Below are positions 1 to 8,116 of a stretch of 31,778 nt of DNA, one piece after another. Source of the stretch: an uncultured Gammaproteobacteria bacterium (GTDB lineage: Bacteria; Pseudomonadota; Gammaproteobacteria; GCA-002705445; GCA-002716945); the NCBI GenBank assembly GCA_913046125.1, contig CAJWRL010000001.1, forward strand, positions 1 through 31,778, in the 5' to 3' direction. The notes under the pieces were generated by a model. The model worked only from the letters and a program-made list of their open reading frames with translations. It was not told the DNA's origin and made no database searches. The position numbers and the translations under genes were made by a program. Position 1 is the stretch's first letter. Each line of letters begins with the position of its first letter.

Positions 1-688
<688 letters not shown>

Positions 689-740
689 GTTTTCTCCCTA
701 TCTTAATATTCTGCAGTTTATGAATTACTGCTCGAACAAC

Positions 741-746
741 ATTATA
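741..746 (-). promoter_or_regulatory. Candidate -10 box for aprM
   Basis: On the minus strand this is a perfect TATAAT, 52 nt upstream of the aprM start. It would give a leader of about 45 nt containing the GGGAG ribosome site. No good -35 box is visible at 16-18 nt (best about 3 of 6 matches). It suggests that aprM can be transcribed independently of sat. Confidence 0.4.
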
Positions 747-801
747 GCCAAATTTGAGAATATTAGGAATTAATTATTTACTTAATTTTACTTATTTTTT
801 C

Positions 802-822
802 ACCCTATTTTATAGGGTTTTT
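802..822 (+). terminator. Hairpin with U-run between sat and aprM
   Basis: A 7-bp perfect stem (ACCCTAT / ATAGGGT) with a 3-nt TTT loop is followed on the plus strand by a short T-run. It starts a few bases beyond the sat stop codon. The T-run favours termination of plus-strand transcripts, yet no plus-strand gene precedes it. On the minus strand (sat reading towards aprM) the stem is followed by an A-rich stretch, so it is a poor intrinsic terminator for sat and may instead be an mRNA-end or processing hairpin. Confidence 0.4.
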
Positions 823-824
823 AT

Positions 825-2027
825 TCAGCTTCTCTCCTGATAATAAGTCATCAATATCTTGGCTACTTCTTTTCTTGCAAATTCTGGGGGTAATTCTTGA
901 CCTGCAGCTAGCATTTCTCTCACTTTTGTCCCAGAAAGTAAAACGAAATCATCTTTAGAGTGATCTTCGGCATCCCTCATCATTACCACTTTGTCTAATT
1001 TTTTGGAGTAAGCTGTGTGATCAGCTTTAAAAATCTCGATTTTGAGTGAATCTCTCACAATATCCAAATCAAATATTTCTTGCGCCTCAAATGGTTCATA
1101 ATAATCACCAACGCCAGCATGATCTCGACCAACTATCAAATGTGTGCATCCTGCATTTTGCCTAAATACCGCATGAAGCAGAGCTTCACGAGGACCTGCA
1201 TACATCATGTCGAATCCAAATCCAGATATGATAGCAGTGTTCTCCTCGAAATATAATTCTACCATTTTCCTTATCGCAGCATCTCTTACATCTCCTGGGA
1301 TATCACCCTCTTTGAGCTTACCCAAGAGCATATGTATCAAAACTCCATCAGCCTCTAGTCGCTCATAAGCCATTTTGCAAAGTTCTTCGTGCGCTCTGTG
1401 CATTGGATTCCTAGTTTGGAATGCAATAGTTTTAGACCAACCAGCTTTTGTTAGCATCTTTCGTATATCTGGAGCTGTAGCAAATGTATTTGGAAAATCA
1501 TGCGGAAAATAACTGTAGTTTAAGACTTCAATTGGTCCAGAAATAATATATTTACCCTGATCTTTAAAATTTTTTACACCGGGGTGATTTACATCAGTTG
1601 TTCCAAAAACATTTTTAACAATGATCTCTATGTCATCGTCACTTAGCTTTTCTACGTTATCTATTCTTTGAATCGCAATGACAGGATTGCCTTCAACGTT
1701 CGGGTCTTTGAGAGCAATCTCCTCGCCATGTGTATAGTCAAGTGAGTTTGCGTCTGTTGTAATATTAACAATCGGAACCGGCCAAAATATGTCATTTAGT
1801 GTCAGCATCTCTCTTGATACTTTCAACGCCTCCTCTTTATTCATATAACCTGTTAAAGGATTAAAGTAACCAGCAGCCATCATGACTGCATTAGCGGCAG
1901 CAGCAGAATTTATTTCAAGACTACGCATTTCGGCTGATGCAGATAACATTGACGATCTTGCCATTTCATCTTCAATGTAGAGTGTGTTCAGTTCATTCGA
2001 GCCATGTGGCAAGATTAGATTAGTCAT
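825..2027 (-). CDS. sat: Sulfate adenylyltransferase (ATP sulfurylase, single-chain type)
   Basis: The 400-residue protein catalyses ATP + sulfate <-> APS + PPi. With APS reductase running in reverse, it would make ATP from APS and PPi in the cytoplasm. Visible motifs are QTRNPMHRAH at 204-213 (nucleotide site with the HxxH pair), the MYAGPREALLHA segment near 275-286, and GRDHAGVG at 300-307. Length and motifs fit the homo-oligomeric bacterial/archaeal Sat and not the CysND heterodimer. The start at 2027 is preceded by GGTGA about 9 nt upstream, a modest Shine-Dalgarno. The next gene on the strand is the aprM-like anchor, which supports a dissimilatory sulfur-oxidation role. An assimilatory role cannot be excluded from this window alone. 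Confidence 0.95.
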   Translation of the reverse strand: MTNLILPHGSNELNTLYIEDEMARSSMLSASAEMRSLEINSAAAANAVMMAAGYFNPLTGYMNKEEALKVSREMLTLNDIFWPVPIVNITTDANSLDYTHGEEIALKDPNVEGNPVIAIQRIDNVEKLSDDDIEIIVKNVFGTTDVNHPGVKNFKDQGKYIISGPIEVLNYSYFPHDFPNTFATAPDIRKMLTKAGWSKTIAFQTRNPMHRAHEELCKMAYERLEADGVLIHMLLGKLKEGDIPGDVRDAAIRKMVELYFEENTAIISGFGFDMMYAGPREALLHAVFRQNAGCTHLIVGRDHAGVGDYYEPFEAQEIFDLDIVRDSLKIEIFKADHTAYSKKLDKVVMMRDAEDHSKDDFVLLSGTKVREMLAAGQELPPEFARKEVAKILMTYYQERS

Positions 2028-2181
2028 ATTTGTTCACCCGCGTATAATGTTATATTTTTAATAATTGAAAGATAATATAATGCATTGAAAAAAATATCAA
2101 AGAAGAATTAGTCTTAGAGTACCATTCAAAGGAAATTGGGGTTTCATAATAGGTAATGCAGAAATGTTGAAATGGTCTAAC

Positions 2182-2619
2182 TTAATTTTGTATCAGTTCA
2201 GTTTCAGCTACATCAATAATTTTTATTTTGTACAGTAACTCTTTCCCCGCAAACAGATGATTACCGTCAAATGTTATGTTTTTATCATCCATCTTAGTAA
2301 CTCTAAATTTTCTCTTTACGCCTTTATCATTTGCAAAATCAATTTGTATACCAATTTTCCTATACTCTTCAGGTACGTTTTCAAGTGAATCCTGGAAGAT
2401 CAACCCCTCATCTATTTTACCAAAACCTAATTCAGAACTAACTTCTATAGACACCTCACTATTTTTTTCTTTACCATGTAAAGCTTCTTCGACAATTGGT
2501 AAAAGGTTTGTTTCTTTACCATATATAAAGCTTACTGGTGTATCTACATTCTCTAACAATTCCTCACCTTCGTAAATAGAATATGTCATACTCACTAACT
2601 TATTATCTGAGATTTTCAT
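2182..2619 (-). CDS. SlyD-like FKBP-type peptidyl-prolyl cis-trans isomerase
   Basis: This 145-residue cytoplasmic protein would speed up proline isomerisation and/or act as a chaperone. It opens like SlyD (KLVSMTYSIYEGEELLE), has the ELGFGKIDEGL segment of the FKBP fold near 64-75, an inserted flap-like region in the middle, and the closing DGNHLFAGKELLYKIKI, which matches SlyD's DGNH(M)LAG strand. The His/Cys-rich metal-binding tail of E. coli SlyD is absent. It is a single-gene unit, divergent from trxA. No Shine-Dalgarno precedes the ATG; instead TATAAC ends 5 nt before it. Confidence 0.82.
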   Translation of the reverse strand: MKISDNKLVSMTYSIYEGEELLENVDTPVSFIYGKETNLLPIVEEALHGKEKNSEVSIEVSSELGFGKIDEGLIFQDSLENVPEEYRKIGIQIDFANDKGVKRKFRVTKMDDKNITFDGNHLFAGKELLYKIKIIDVAETELIQN

Positions 2620-2624
2620 ACTCA

Positions 2625-2630
2625 GTTATA
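2625..2630 (-). promoter_or_regulatory. -10 box abutting the SlyD-like start codon
   Basis: TATAAC on the minus strand is followed by 5 nt and then the ATG at 2619. A transcript starting about 7 nt after the box would begin at or next to the start codon, so the mRNA would be leaderless. The -35 region is poor. See the leaderless pattern in the findings. Confidence 0.35.
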
Positions 2631-2668
2631 TTAACAAAAAAATATTTACTTGTTGATTAAAGAATAAC

Positions 2669-2674
2669 TTGACA
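2669..2674 (+). promoter_or_regulatory. Candidate -35 box of the trxA-rho promoter
   Basis: There is a perfect TTGACA about 100 nt before trxA, on the same strand. The matching -10 is unclear: TAATCA (16-nt spacer) and TTTAAT (14-nt spacer) are both weak. If used, the mRNA would carry a leader of roughly 70-75 nt. Confidence 0.35.
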
Positions 2675-2695
2675 TAAATACCAAACTATTTAATC

Positions 2696-2758
2696 ATGAA
2701 CTTACTCAGAGTTACTAATCAACCCGTACAAAATCAACTACCAGATGTAATTATTTAA
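2696..2758 (+). CDS. Possible 20-codon leader ORF upstream of trxA-rho
   Basis: An ATG at 2696 opens a 20-codon frame (MNLLRVTNQPVQNQLPDVII) ending in TAA, 15 nt before the trxA start. No Shine-Dalgarno precedes it. The region is rich in C and poor in G (for example CAACCCG, CAACTACCA), the composition Rho prefers for binding. A leader that responds to Rho level is known for E. coli rho, but nothing here proves translation. It could equally be a chance frame of 21 codons. Confidence 0.2.
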   Translation: MNLLRVTNQPVQNQLPDVII

Positions 2759-2773
2759 TTTAATGGAGATCAT

Positions 2774-3097
2774 ATGAGTAATGCAATAGATATTAGTGAT
2801 GACACTTTTGATTCCGAAGTTTTAGAATCAGATAAACCCGTTCTTATAGACTTTTGGGCTGAATGGTGTGGGCCATGCAAAGTACTTGGTCCAGTTATTG
2901 ATGAAGTCGCTGTAGATTATTCTGACAAGGTGAAATTTGTTAAGCTGAATATTGATCATAATCCTAGCAATACTCAGAAATATGGAATAAGAGGCATTCC
3001 TACACTAATACTATTCAAGAATGGCGAGAAGGCAGATACCAGTGTAGGTGTCCTCTCAAAAAGTGAACTCTCAAGCTTTTTAGATAAAAACCTATAA
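2774..3097 (+). CDS. trxA: Thioredoxin 1
   Basis: This 107-residue cytoplasmic disulfide reductase has the active site [10 protein letters not shown] with C32 and C35, the buried acid in the DFWAEW strand, and the cis-proline in GIRGIPTL near residue 76. Its length equals that of E. coli TrxA. GGAGA lies 4 nt before the ATG and fixes the start. rho begins 2 nt after its stop, the usual gammaproteobacterial trxA-rho pair, so the two are almost certainly co-transcribed. Confidence 0.97.
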   Translation: MSNAIDISDDTFDSEVLESDKPVLIDFWAEWCGPCKVLGPVIDEVAVDYSDKVKFVKLNIDHNPSNTQKYGIRGIPTLILFKNGEKADTSVGVLSKSELSSFLDKNL

Positions 3098-3099
3098 AC

Positions 3100-4356
3100 A
3101 TGAATCTTTCAGAACTTAAACAGAAACCAGTACAAGAACTTGTCGAGATAGCTGAGGGAATGGGAGCTGACAATGTCGGTAGATTACGCAAGCAGGATGT
3201 CATCTTTACTATCCTTAAGAGTCACTCTTCAAGTGGTGAGGATATCTCTGGCGGCGGAGTATTAGAGATACTTCAAGATGGATTTGGTTTTCTAAGATCA
3301 GCAGATAGTTCATATTTAGCAGGACCTGATGATATTTATGTATCCCCTAGTCAAATAAGAAAGTTTTCACTCAGGACGGGAGATACAATTCAAGGAAAGA
3401 TAAGGCCGCCAAAAGAAAGTGAAAGATATTTCGCTCTTCTCAAAATCGATAACATAAATTCTGACACGTCATCTAGTACAAAAAATAAAATTTTATTTGA
3501 AAATTTAACTCCCCTGCATGCAAATAAAAGATTAAGGCTAGAGCAAGGTAATGGGAGTTCTGAAGACATTTCAGCAAGATTGATTGATATTGCTTCTCCT
3601 ATTGGAAAAGGACAAAGAGGACTCGTAATATCGCCACCTAAGGCCGGTAAAACTATTATGTTACAAAACATTGCTCAGAGTTTAACCGCGAGTAACCCAG
3701 ATGCTCATTTGATTGTCTTGTTGATTGATGAGAGGCCTGAAGAAGTCACTGAGATGTCAAGAATGGTTAAAGGTGAGGTTGTAGCTAGTACATTTGACGA
3801 GCCTGCAAATAGGCATGTACAGGTAGCAGAGATGGTTATTGAAAAAGCTAAACGACTTGTTGAGCATAAAAAAGACGTGATTATTCTTCTTGATTCTATA
3901 ACTCGTCTCGCGAGGGCATATAACACTATTGCTCCATCATCAGGTAAAGTACTCACAGGTGGGGTTGATGCAAATGCTCTGACTAAACCTAAAAAGTTTT
4001 ATGGAGCAGCAAGAAATATTGAAGAAGGCGGTAGCCTCACAATCCTTGCAACTGCTCTAATTGATACTGGTTCAAAGATGGATGAGGTCATTTACGAGGA
4101 ATTTAAAGGAACGGGAAATATGGAGGTTCACTTAGACAGAAGGATCGCAGAAAAGAGAATATATCCTGCCATAAATATAAATCGTTCTGGAACTCGAAGG
4201 GAGGAACTTCTCATGGAGCCAGATGAATTACAGAAAATTTGGATTCTAAGAAAAGTACTTCATTCTATGGACGAGTTAGATGCGATGGAATTTATGTTAA
4301 ATAAGCTTAAATCTACAAAAACTAACTCTGAATTCTTTGAGTCAATGAAAAGATGA
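3100..4356 (+). CDS. rho: Transcription termination factor Rho
   Basis: This 418-residue hexameric RNA helicase ends untranslated transcripts. The N-terminal Rho-N helix bundle is at about 1-45; the cold-shock-like RNA-binding domain includes the RNP1-type DGFGFLR at 60-66; Walker A is SPPKAGKTI near 178-186 with K184; the Walker B and Q/R-loop regions are in [16 protein letters not shown] and [16 protein letters not shown]. Length matches E. coli Rho (419). It lacks the long insertions seen in some phyla. The gene ends 1 nt before the convergent coaD stop codon, leaving no room for a hairpin terminator. Confidence 0.98.
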   Translation: MNLSELKQKPVQELVEIAEGMGADNVGRLRKQDVIFTILKSHSSSGEDISGGGVLEILQDGFGFLRSADSSYLAGPDDIYVSPSQIRKFSLRTGDTIQGKIRPPKESERYFALLKIDNINSDTSSSTKNKILFENLTPLHANKRLRLEQGNGSSEDISARLIDIASPIGKGQRGLVISPPKAGKTIMLQNIAQSLTASNPDAHLIVLLIDERPEEVTEMSRMVKGEVVASTFDEPANRHVQVAEMVIEKAKRLVEHKKDVIILLDSITRLARAYNTIAPSSGKVLTGGVDANALTKPKKFYGAARNIEEGGSLTILATALIDTGSKMDEVIYEEFKGTGNMEVHLDRRIAEKRIYPAININRSGTRREELLMEPDELQKIWILRKVLHSMDELDAMEFMLNKLKSTKTNSEFFESMKR

Positions 4357-4357
4357 A

Positions 4358-4837
4358 CTAGTTTACTTTTTCTCGCAATTTTTTTTCAACATAATCGTCT
4401 ACAAACATGTTAAGTTCCCCATTATGTCTTGCTATGTCTTTAATTATAGAAGACGAAATGAAACTATATTTTTCGTCAGGACTTAAAAATATGCTCTCTA
4501 TACCTGGGTTCATTGCTCTGTTTAAATTTGATAACTGGACCTCGTACTCGAAATCAGATACTGCTCTCAAACCTCTGAGCATTACTTTTGCTTCAAGCTC
4601 CTTAGCGTGCTCTACAGTTAATTTATCCAGCTTAATTACATCTACATTTTTATATTTTGATAGAACTTTTCTGCACATGTCATATCTCTCATCATATGAA
4701 AACAAAGTATTTTTTTGAGTGTTAGATGCAACAGCAACTATTACTGATTCAAAGATATTGGATGCTCTTTTGACAAGATCCTCATGGCCAGCTGTTATAG
4801 GGTCGAATGTACCGGGATATATTGCTTTGATTTTCAT
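4358..4837 (-). CDS. coaD: Phosphopantetheine adenylyltransferase
   Basis: This 159-residue enzyme makes dephospho-CoA from 4'-phosphopantetheine and ATP in CoA synthesis. The nucleotidyltransferase signature YPGTFDPITAGH is at 8-19 (T/HxGH), and the C-terminal ISSSIIKDIARHNG matches CoaD's ISSSLVKEVARHGG. Its start overlaps the rsmD stop by 4 nt, so they are translationally coupled. rsmD-coaD adjacency is common in gammaproteobacteria. Confidence 0.96.
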   Translation of the reverse strand: MKIKAIYPGTFDPITAGHEDLVKRASNIFESVIVAVASNTQKNTLFSYDERYDMCRKVLSKYKNVDVIKLDKLTVEHAKELEAKVMLRGLRAVSDFEYEVQLSNLNRAMNPGIESIFLSPDEKYSFISSSIIKDIARHNGELNMFVDDYVEKKLREKVN

Positions 4838-5412
4838 AGATTTTTATTTATCAGAATTGTATAACTTACATCACCAATACTCAAATCTTTGATAACATTA
4901 TGAGTTTCATTGAAGTATTTCTCATACCCACTCTTATCTTTCTTAGACTTTTCGTAGTATAAATATTTATTATTTTCTAAAAAATTTTTATCTTTAAGCA
5001 ATTGAAAAGTCTCATCTAAAAGAGAAGTATTATACGGTGGATCTATGAATATAATGTCATAAGGTCCTGCATCATGACTTAAAAGAAATTTATTGACCAT
5101 TGACTTGATTACGCTTGCACCCTCAATATTCAAAACAGACATATTTGACTTGATCGACCTTACTAAATCAATATCTTTCTCAATCAATGTTGCAGACTTT
5201 ATGCCTCTTGAGAGTGCCTCAAAAGAGAGTATACCGCTACCGGAGAAAAGATCTAAGGATGATGAGCATAAACCTATATCTATGACATTAAAGAGTGTCT
5301 CTCTAATGAATGCTTTTGATGGTCTGAGGTTTGGCTTGTCTGGTATATTGATTGATCGTGATTTATATCTACCGGATATGATCTTTAATTTATTATTCAA
5401 TTGACTTGCCAA
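4834..5412 (-). CDS. rsmD: 16S rRNA (guanine-966-N2)-methyltransferase
   Basis: This 192-residue SAM-dependent enzyme methylates G966 of 16S rRNA on the 30S subunit. It has the N-terminal ISGRYKSRSI stretch, the LRPSKAFIRETLFN segment near 29-42, the SAM motif LDLFSGSG at 53-60 and the catalytic DPPYN at 124-128, the class I N6/N2 methyltransferase tetrad. The start overlaps the end of the upstream M16 gene by 20 nt, which suggests coupling. All family landmarks are present. Confidence 0.95.
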   Translation of the reverse strand: MASQLNNKLKIISGRYKSRSINIPDKPNLRPSKAFIRETLFNVIDIGLCSSSLDLFSGSGILSFEALSRGIKSATLIEKDIDLVRSIKSNMSVLNIEGASVIKSMVNKFLLSHDAGPYDIIFIDPPYNTSLLDETFQLLKDKNFLENNKYLYYEKSKKDKSGYEKYFNETHNVIKDLSIGDVSYTILINKNL

Positions 5413-6670
5413 CGGTAAATACTGAAATATTATCGAAATCCATGGCGCGGTTCAGTGCAGCTTTTATACTATCCTTGTTGACTTGTTTTAAGTTGTTTTT
5501 GTAATTTTCAAAATAATTTAGGTCAAGATTTAAATAATTAATACTAGATATTAAATTGAGAATTTTTCGATTTGTGTCAGCTCTCATCTCAAAACTTCTC
5601 AAGATCGCTTTTTTTGTAGCAGTTATTTTAGTATCCTCAACATCAAACCTGCTCAGCTTGTCAACCTGTTCACGGATTATGTTTTTAGCAAGATTTATAC
5701 TCTCGTTTTTAGTTTGTAATGAAATTCTTAAATATCCGCTATTTTGATAGGTAGATAAGTAACTGTATACAGAATAGGATAGACCTCTTTTTTGTCTAAT
5801 TTCCTCCATTAACCAAGAACCAAATCCACTTCCTCCAAAAATATAATTTGCCACCAATAAATTATAATAATCCGGATCCGATCTTGAGATAGCAGGAATG
5901 ATGACTGCCAAATGGGTCTGAGTTGAGTCAAACTCAGTATGATGTGTAACAGTCTTAAGATTATATTCCTCTAAAGGTTCAACTTCTTTTTTTGAAAATT
6001 CATTCGTCAATTTATTTATCAGTCTTTTTGATCCTTTGGAAGTTATGTCTCCGACTATATTAATCTCTAAGTTATCTAGATTAAAAATTTTGTCCCTATG
6101 CGCCTTTATGTCCTTTTTAGATATATTTATTACCGAATCTTTTGTACCAACTGGCTGATGTGCAAAAGGTGTATCATAAAAAAGTTTCTCAGAAACTACA
6201 GACTCAAGAAGAGAATCTGGTTTTTTATACGACTCAGAGATAGCTCTTAGTATTTTATCTTTTTGTAAATTAAATCCTACGTCATCAATCTCGTCTGTAA
6301 ATAACGCGCTGTTAAGCATATCCGAAAGCATCATGACCTGATCCAAATTACTTACAGATCTTATTGCAATCGACAAGGTCTCATTGCTGACCGAGTATGA
6401 TAGCTTTGCTCCTACATTTTCAAAATAACTAACTAGCTTTTTGCCATTAATGTCTGAATTCATCAGAACATTTAACATAAGATTGGTTAGACCAGGCGTG
6501 TCACCATCACTTACACTACCTTGCTTAAGTGAGAGATTGACATCAATAATTGGTAGGTTCTTTAAATTGACGTAGAGATAATCTTCATTATCTGCTAAAG
6601 ACTGTATAACAGGATTAGAGTTTATTGTTTGTGAAAAAAATAAGAATGTACCAAGAAATAATATTCTCAT
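5393..6670 (-). CDS. M16 family peptidase-like subunit lacking the zinc motif
   Basis: This 425-residue protein has an N-terminal hydrophobic segment (about 1-18) that could be a signal peptide, so a periplasmic location is likely. It has the M16 fold (SVSDGDTPGLTNLMLNVLM at the place of the active-site helix) but no HxxEH, so it cannot bind catalytic zinc in the usual way. It keeps the RQKRGLSYSVYSYLS segment, the family's R/Y substrate-binding motif. Paired catalytic and non-catalytic M16 subunits are a known arrangement next to rsmD in Pseudomonas. Its ATG overlaps the stop of the catalytic partner by 4 nt. The substrate is unknown. Confidence 0.88.
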   Translation of the reverse strand: MRILFLGTFLFFSQTINSNPVIQSLADNEDYLYVNLKNLPIIDVNLSLKQGSVSDGDTPGLTNLMLNVLMNSDINGKKLVSYFENVGAKLSYSVSNETLSIAIRSVSNLDQVMMLSDMLNSALFTDEIDDVGFNLQKDKILRAISESYKKPDSLLESVVSEKLFYDTPFAHQPVGTKDSVINISKKDIKAHRDKIFNLDNLEINIVGDITSKGSKRLINKLTNEFSKKEVEPLEEYNLKTVTHHTEFDSTQTHLAVIIPAISRSDPDYYNLLVANYIFGGSGFGSWLMEEIRQKRGLSYSVYSYLSTYQNSGYLRISLQTKNESINLAKNIIREQVDKLSRFDVEDTKITATKKAILRSFEMRADTNRKILNLISSINYLNLDLNYFENYKNNLKQVNKDSIKAALNRAMDFDNISVFTVGKSIE

Positions 6671-7998
6671 TCTATGGGTCTCAAAACAGTAATCAAGGGT
6701 TTGTTCTGAGTTATGTATGATTTACCTGCTGACATAACTTCACTCAAGGTTATAGTTTCTGAAATTTTGTAGTAGTTATCTAAGTTTCTCCAGCTAATAT
6801 TTTTTGTCTCTAACATTCCCACTTGCATTGCTTGGTAAAAGACAGAGTCAAATTTGAAGACATTGTCTGATTTAATTCTTGCTTTTGCACTTTCTAGTTC
6901 CTCTTGTCCGATTGTATCAATTGATTCATCAGAAAATTCATTTAAGACATGTGATATAAATTCATCAGTCGTAGTGTTCCCTCTCGGTGTTCCTCCTATA
7001 ATGATGAGGTTGTCGTGCTGATTATATGTATCATTCGATATAAATGTATCCAGTGCAACTTTTTTTGAGTTTACTAAATTTTCTGTAAGACGCGAAGAGT
7101 ATCCTCCATCCATTATTTCTATGAATAAATCTAGTGCATATGATTTTCTAGGGTCTTGATCATTAAATTCTGGTTTTATAAACGAGATGAAAACTACAGG
7201 TTTTGAAACATCTCCCTGCACTTCAAAATATTCTTTTGAAAGATATTCGGCGTCACTTGATATTAAATTTAATGGCTCGTCGTTTTCTATAGAGCTGTAA
7301 TATTTGTTTATGTATTGTTTGACTTTATCTCTGTCAAAATTACCTGCAATAATAACTATAGCGTTTCTAGGTTGGTAATATAAGTTGTACCAATCTTCAA
7401 GATCTTTTTTTGTAGTGTCTTCTATGTCCTGCATTGTTCCTATTATTGGAATACCATACTTATTCATTCCAAATGCATTAATCATTATTTTTTCGAAAGT
7501 TTTAGAGACTGGATTATCATCTGTTCGAAGCCTTCGCTCTTCTTTAACAACATTAATTTCTTTTTCTATTTGATTGTCATCCAGTTTAAGATTAATCATC
7601 CTATCTGACTCTAGCTCTATACATCTTTCTAGATCTTCATTGTGAACTTTTTGGTAATAACCAGTGAAATCTTTGCCCGTAAAAGCATTATCAGTCCCTC
7701 CCATTTTTTTGACTATAGAAGAAAATTCACCAGGCCCTAATTTATTCGTTCCTTTAAACATCATGTGCTCAAGTATGTGAGAGATACCGGTTTTGCCATT
7801 TACCTCATTACTGGATCCTACTCTATACCAAATACTGTTTACAACAGCAGGGCTTCTTTTATCCTCGATCAATATCACCTTAAGACCATTTTCTAGAGAG
7901 TACTCCTCTAATCTTTCAGAGAACTTTATACTTGCGTCAAGATTAATTGATACAAATAAAAACATTAAAAAAATGATTGTTTGATTGATGTGAAACAT
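6667..7998 (-). CDS. M16 family zinc metallopeptidase (catalytic subunit)
   Basis: This 443-residue protein has a likely signal peptide (hydrophobic 6-22, cleavage near DAS). The inverted zinc motif HILEH is at 74-78, in GISHILEHMMFKGTN, followed by FTGKDFTGYYQKV and the downstream glutamate-rich ENVVKEERR-like region that supplies the third zinc ligand (seen here as NVVKEERRLRTDD). It is the pitrilysin/processing-peptidase type, probably periplasmic, and forms a pair with the non-catalytic gene that overlaps its stop by 4 nt. It is the first gene of the minus-strand unit M16-M16-rsmD-coaD and is divergent from rpoH. No Shine-Dalgarno is present; TATTAT ends 6 nt before the ATG. Confidence 0.93.
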   Translation of the reverse strand: MFHINQTIIFLMFLFVSINLDASIKFSERLEEYSLENGLKVILIEDKRSPAVVNSIWYRVGSSNEVNGKTGISHILEHMMFKGTNKLGPGEFSSIVKKMGGTDNAFTGKDFTGYYQKVHNEDLERCIELESDRMINLKLDDNQIEKEINVVKEERRLRTDDNPVSKTFEKIMINAFGMNKYGIPIIGTMQDIEDTTKKDLEDWYNLYYQPRNAIVIIAGNFDRDKVKQYINKYYSSIENDEPLNLISSDAEYLSKEYFEVQGDVSKPVVFISFIKPEFNDQDPRKSYALDLFIEIMDGGYSSRLTENLVNSKKVALDTFISNDTYNQHDNLIIIGGTPRGNTTTDEFISHVLNEFSDESIDTIGQEELESAKARIKSDNVFKFDSVFYQAMQVGMLETKNISWRNLDNYYKISETITLSEVMSAGKSYITQNKPLITVLRPIE

Positions 7999-8004
7999 AT
8001 CGCA

Positions 8005-8034
8005 ATAATATCAAAAAATAGATTTTTTTGTCTC
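8005..8034 (-). promoter_or_regulatory. Promoter of the M16-rsmD-coaD unit (leaderless type)
   Basis: On the minus strand GAGACA (8029-8034), an 18-nt spacer and TATTAT (8005-8010) are followed by 6 nt and the ATG at 7998. The predicted transcription start coincides with the start codon. The -35 matches 4 of 6 bases and the -10 matches 5 of 6. Confidence 0.45.
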
Positions 8035-8076
8035 TATAATACGATTATCTTTGACCATTTTTTTGATATCAATCAC

Positions 8077-8104
8077 TTGAAATAAGGTAATCTACAACTA
8101 TAAT
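8077..8104 (+). promoter_or_regulatory. Sigma-70 type promoter of rpoH
   Basis: TTGAAA (8077-8082), a 16-nt spacer and a perfect TATAAT (8099-8104) form the best promoter in the window. Transcription should start near 8111. That lies after the ATG at 8108 and about 6 nt before the ATG at 8117, so it decides in favour of the second start and a nearly leaderless mRNA. The long structured thermosensor leader of E. coli rpoH cannot exist on this transcript. Confidence 0.6.
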
Positions 8105-8116
8105 TGTATGTACAAA

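Noticed and set aside
802..822. Intrinsic terminator for sat
   Set aside because: On the sat strand the stem is followed by an A-rich run, not T; the T-run is on the other strand.
5393..6670. Degenerate M16 gene as a pseudogene
   Set aside because: The zinc motif is missing but the frame is full length, keeps the R/Y substrate motif and overlaps both neighbours; inactive partner subunits are normal for this family.
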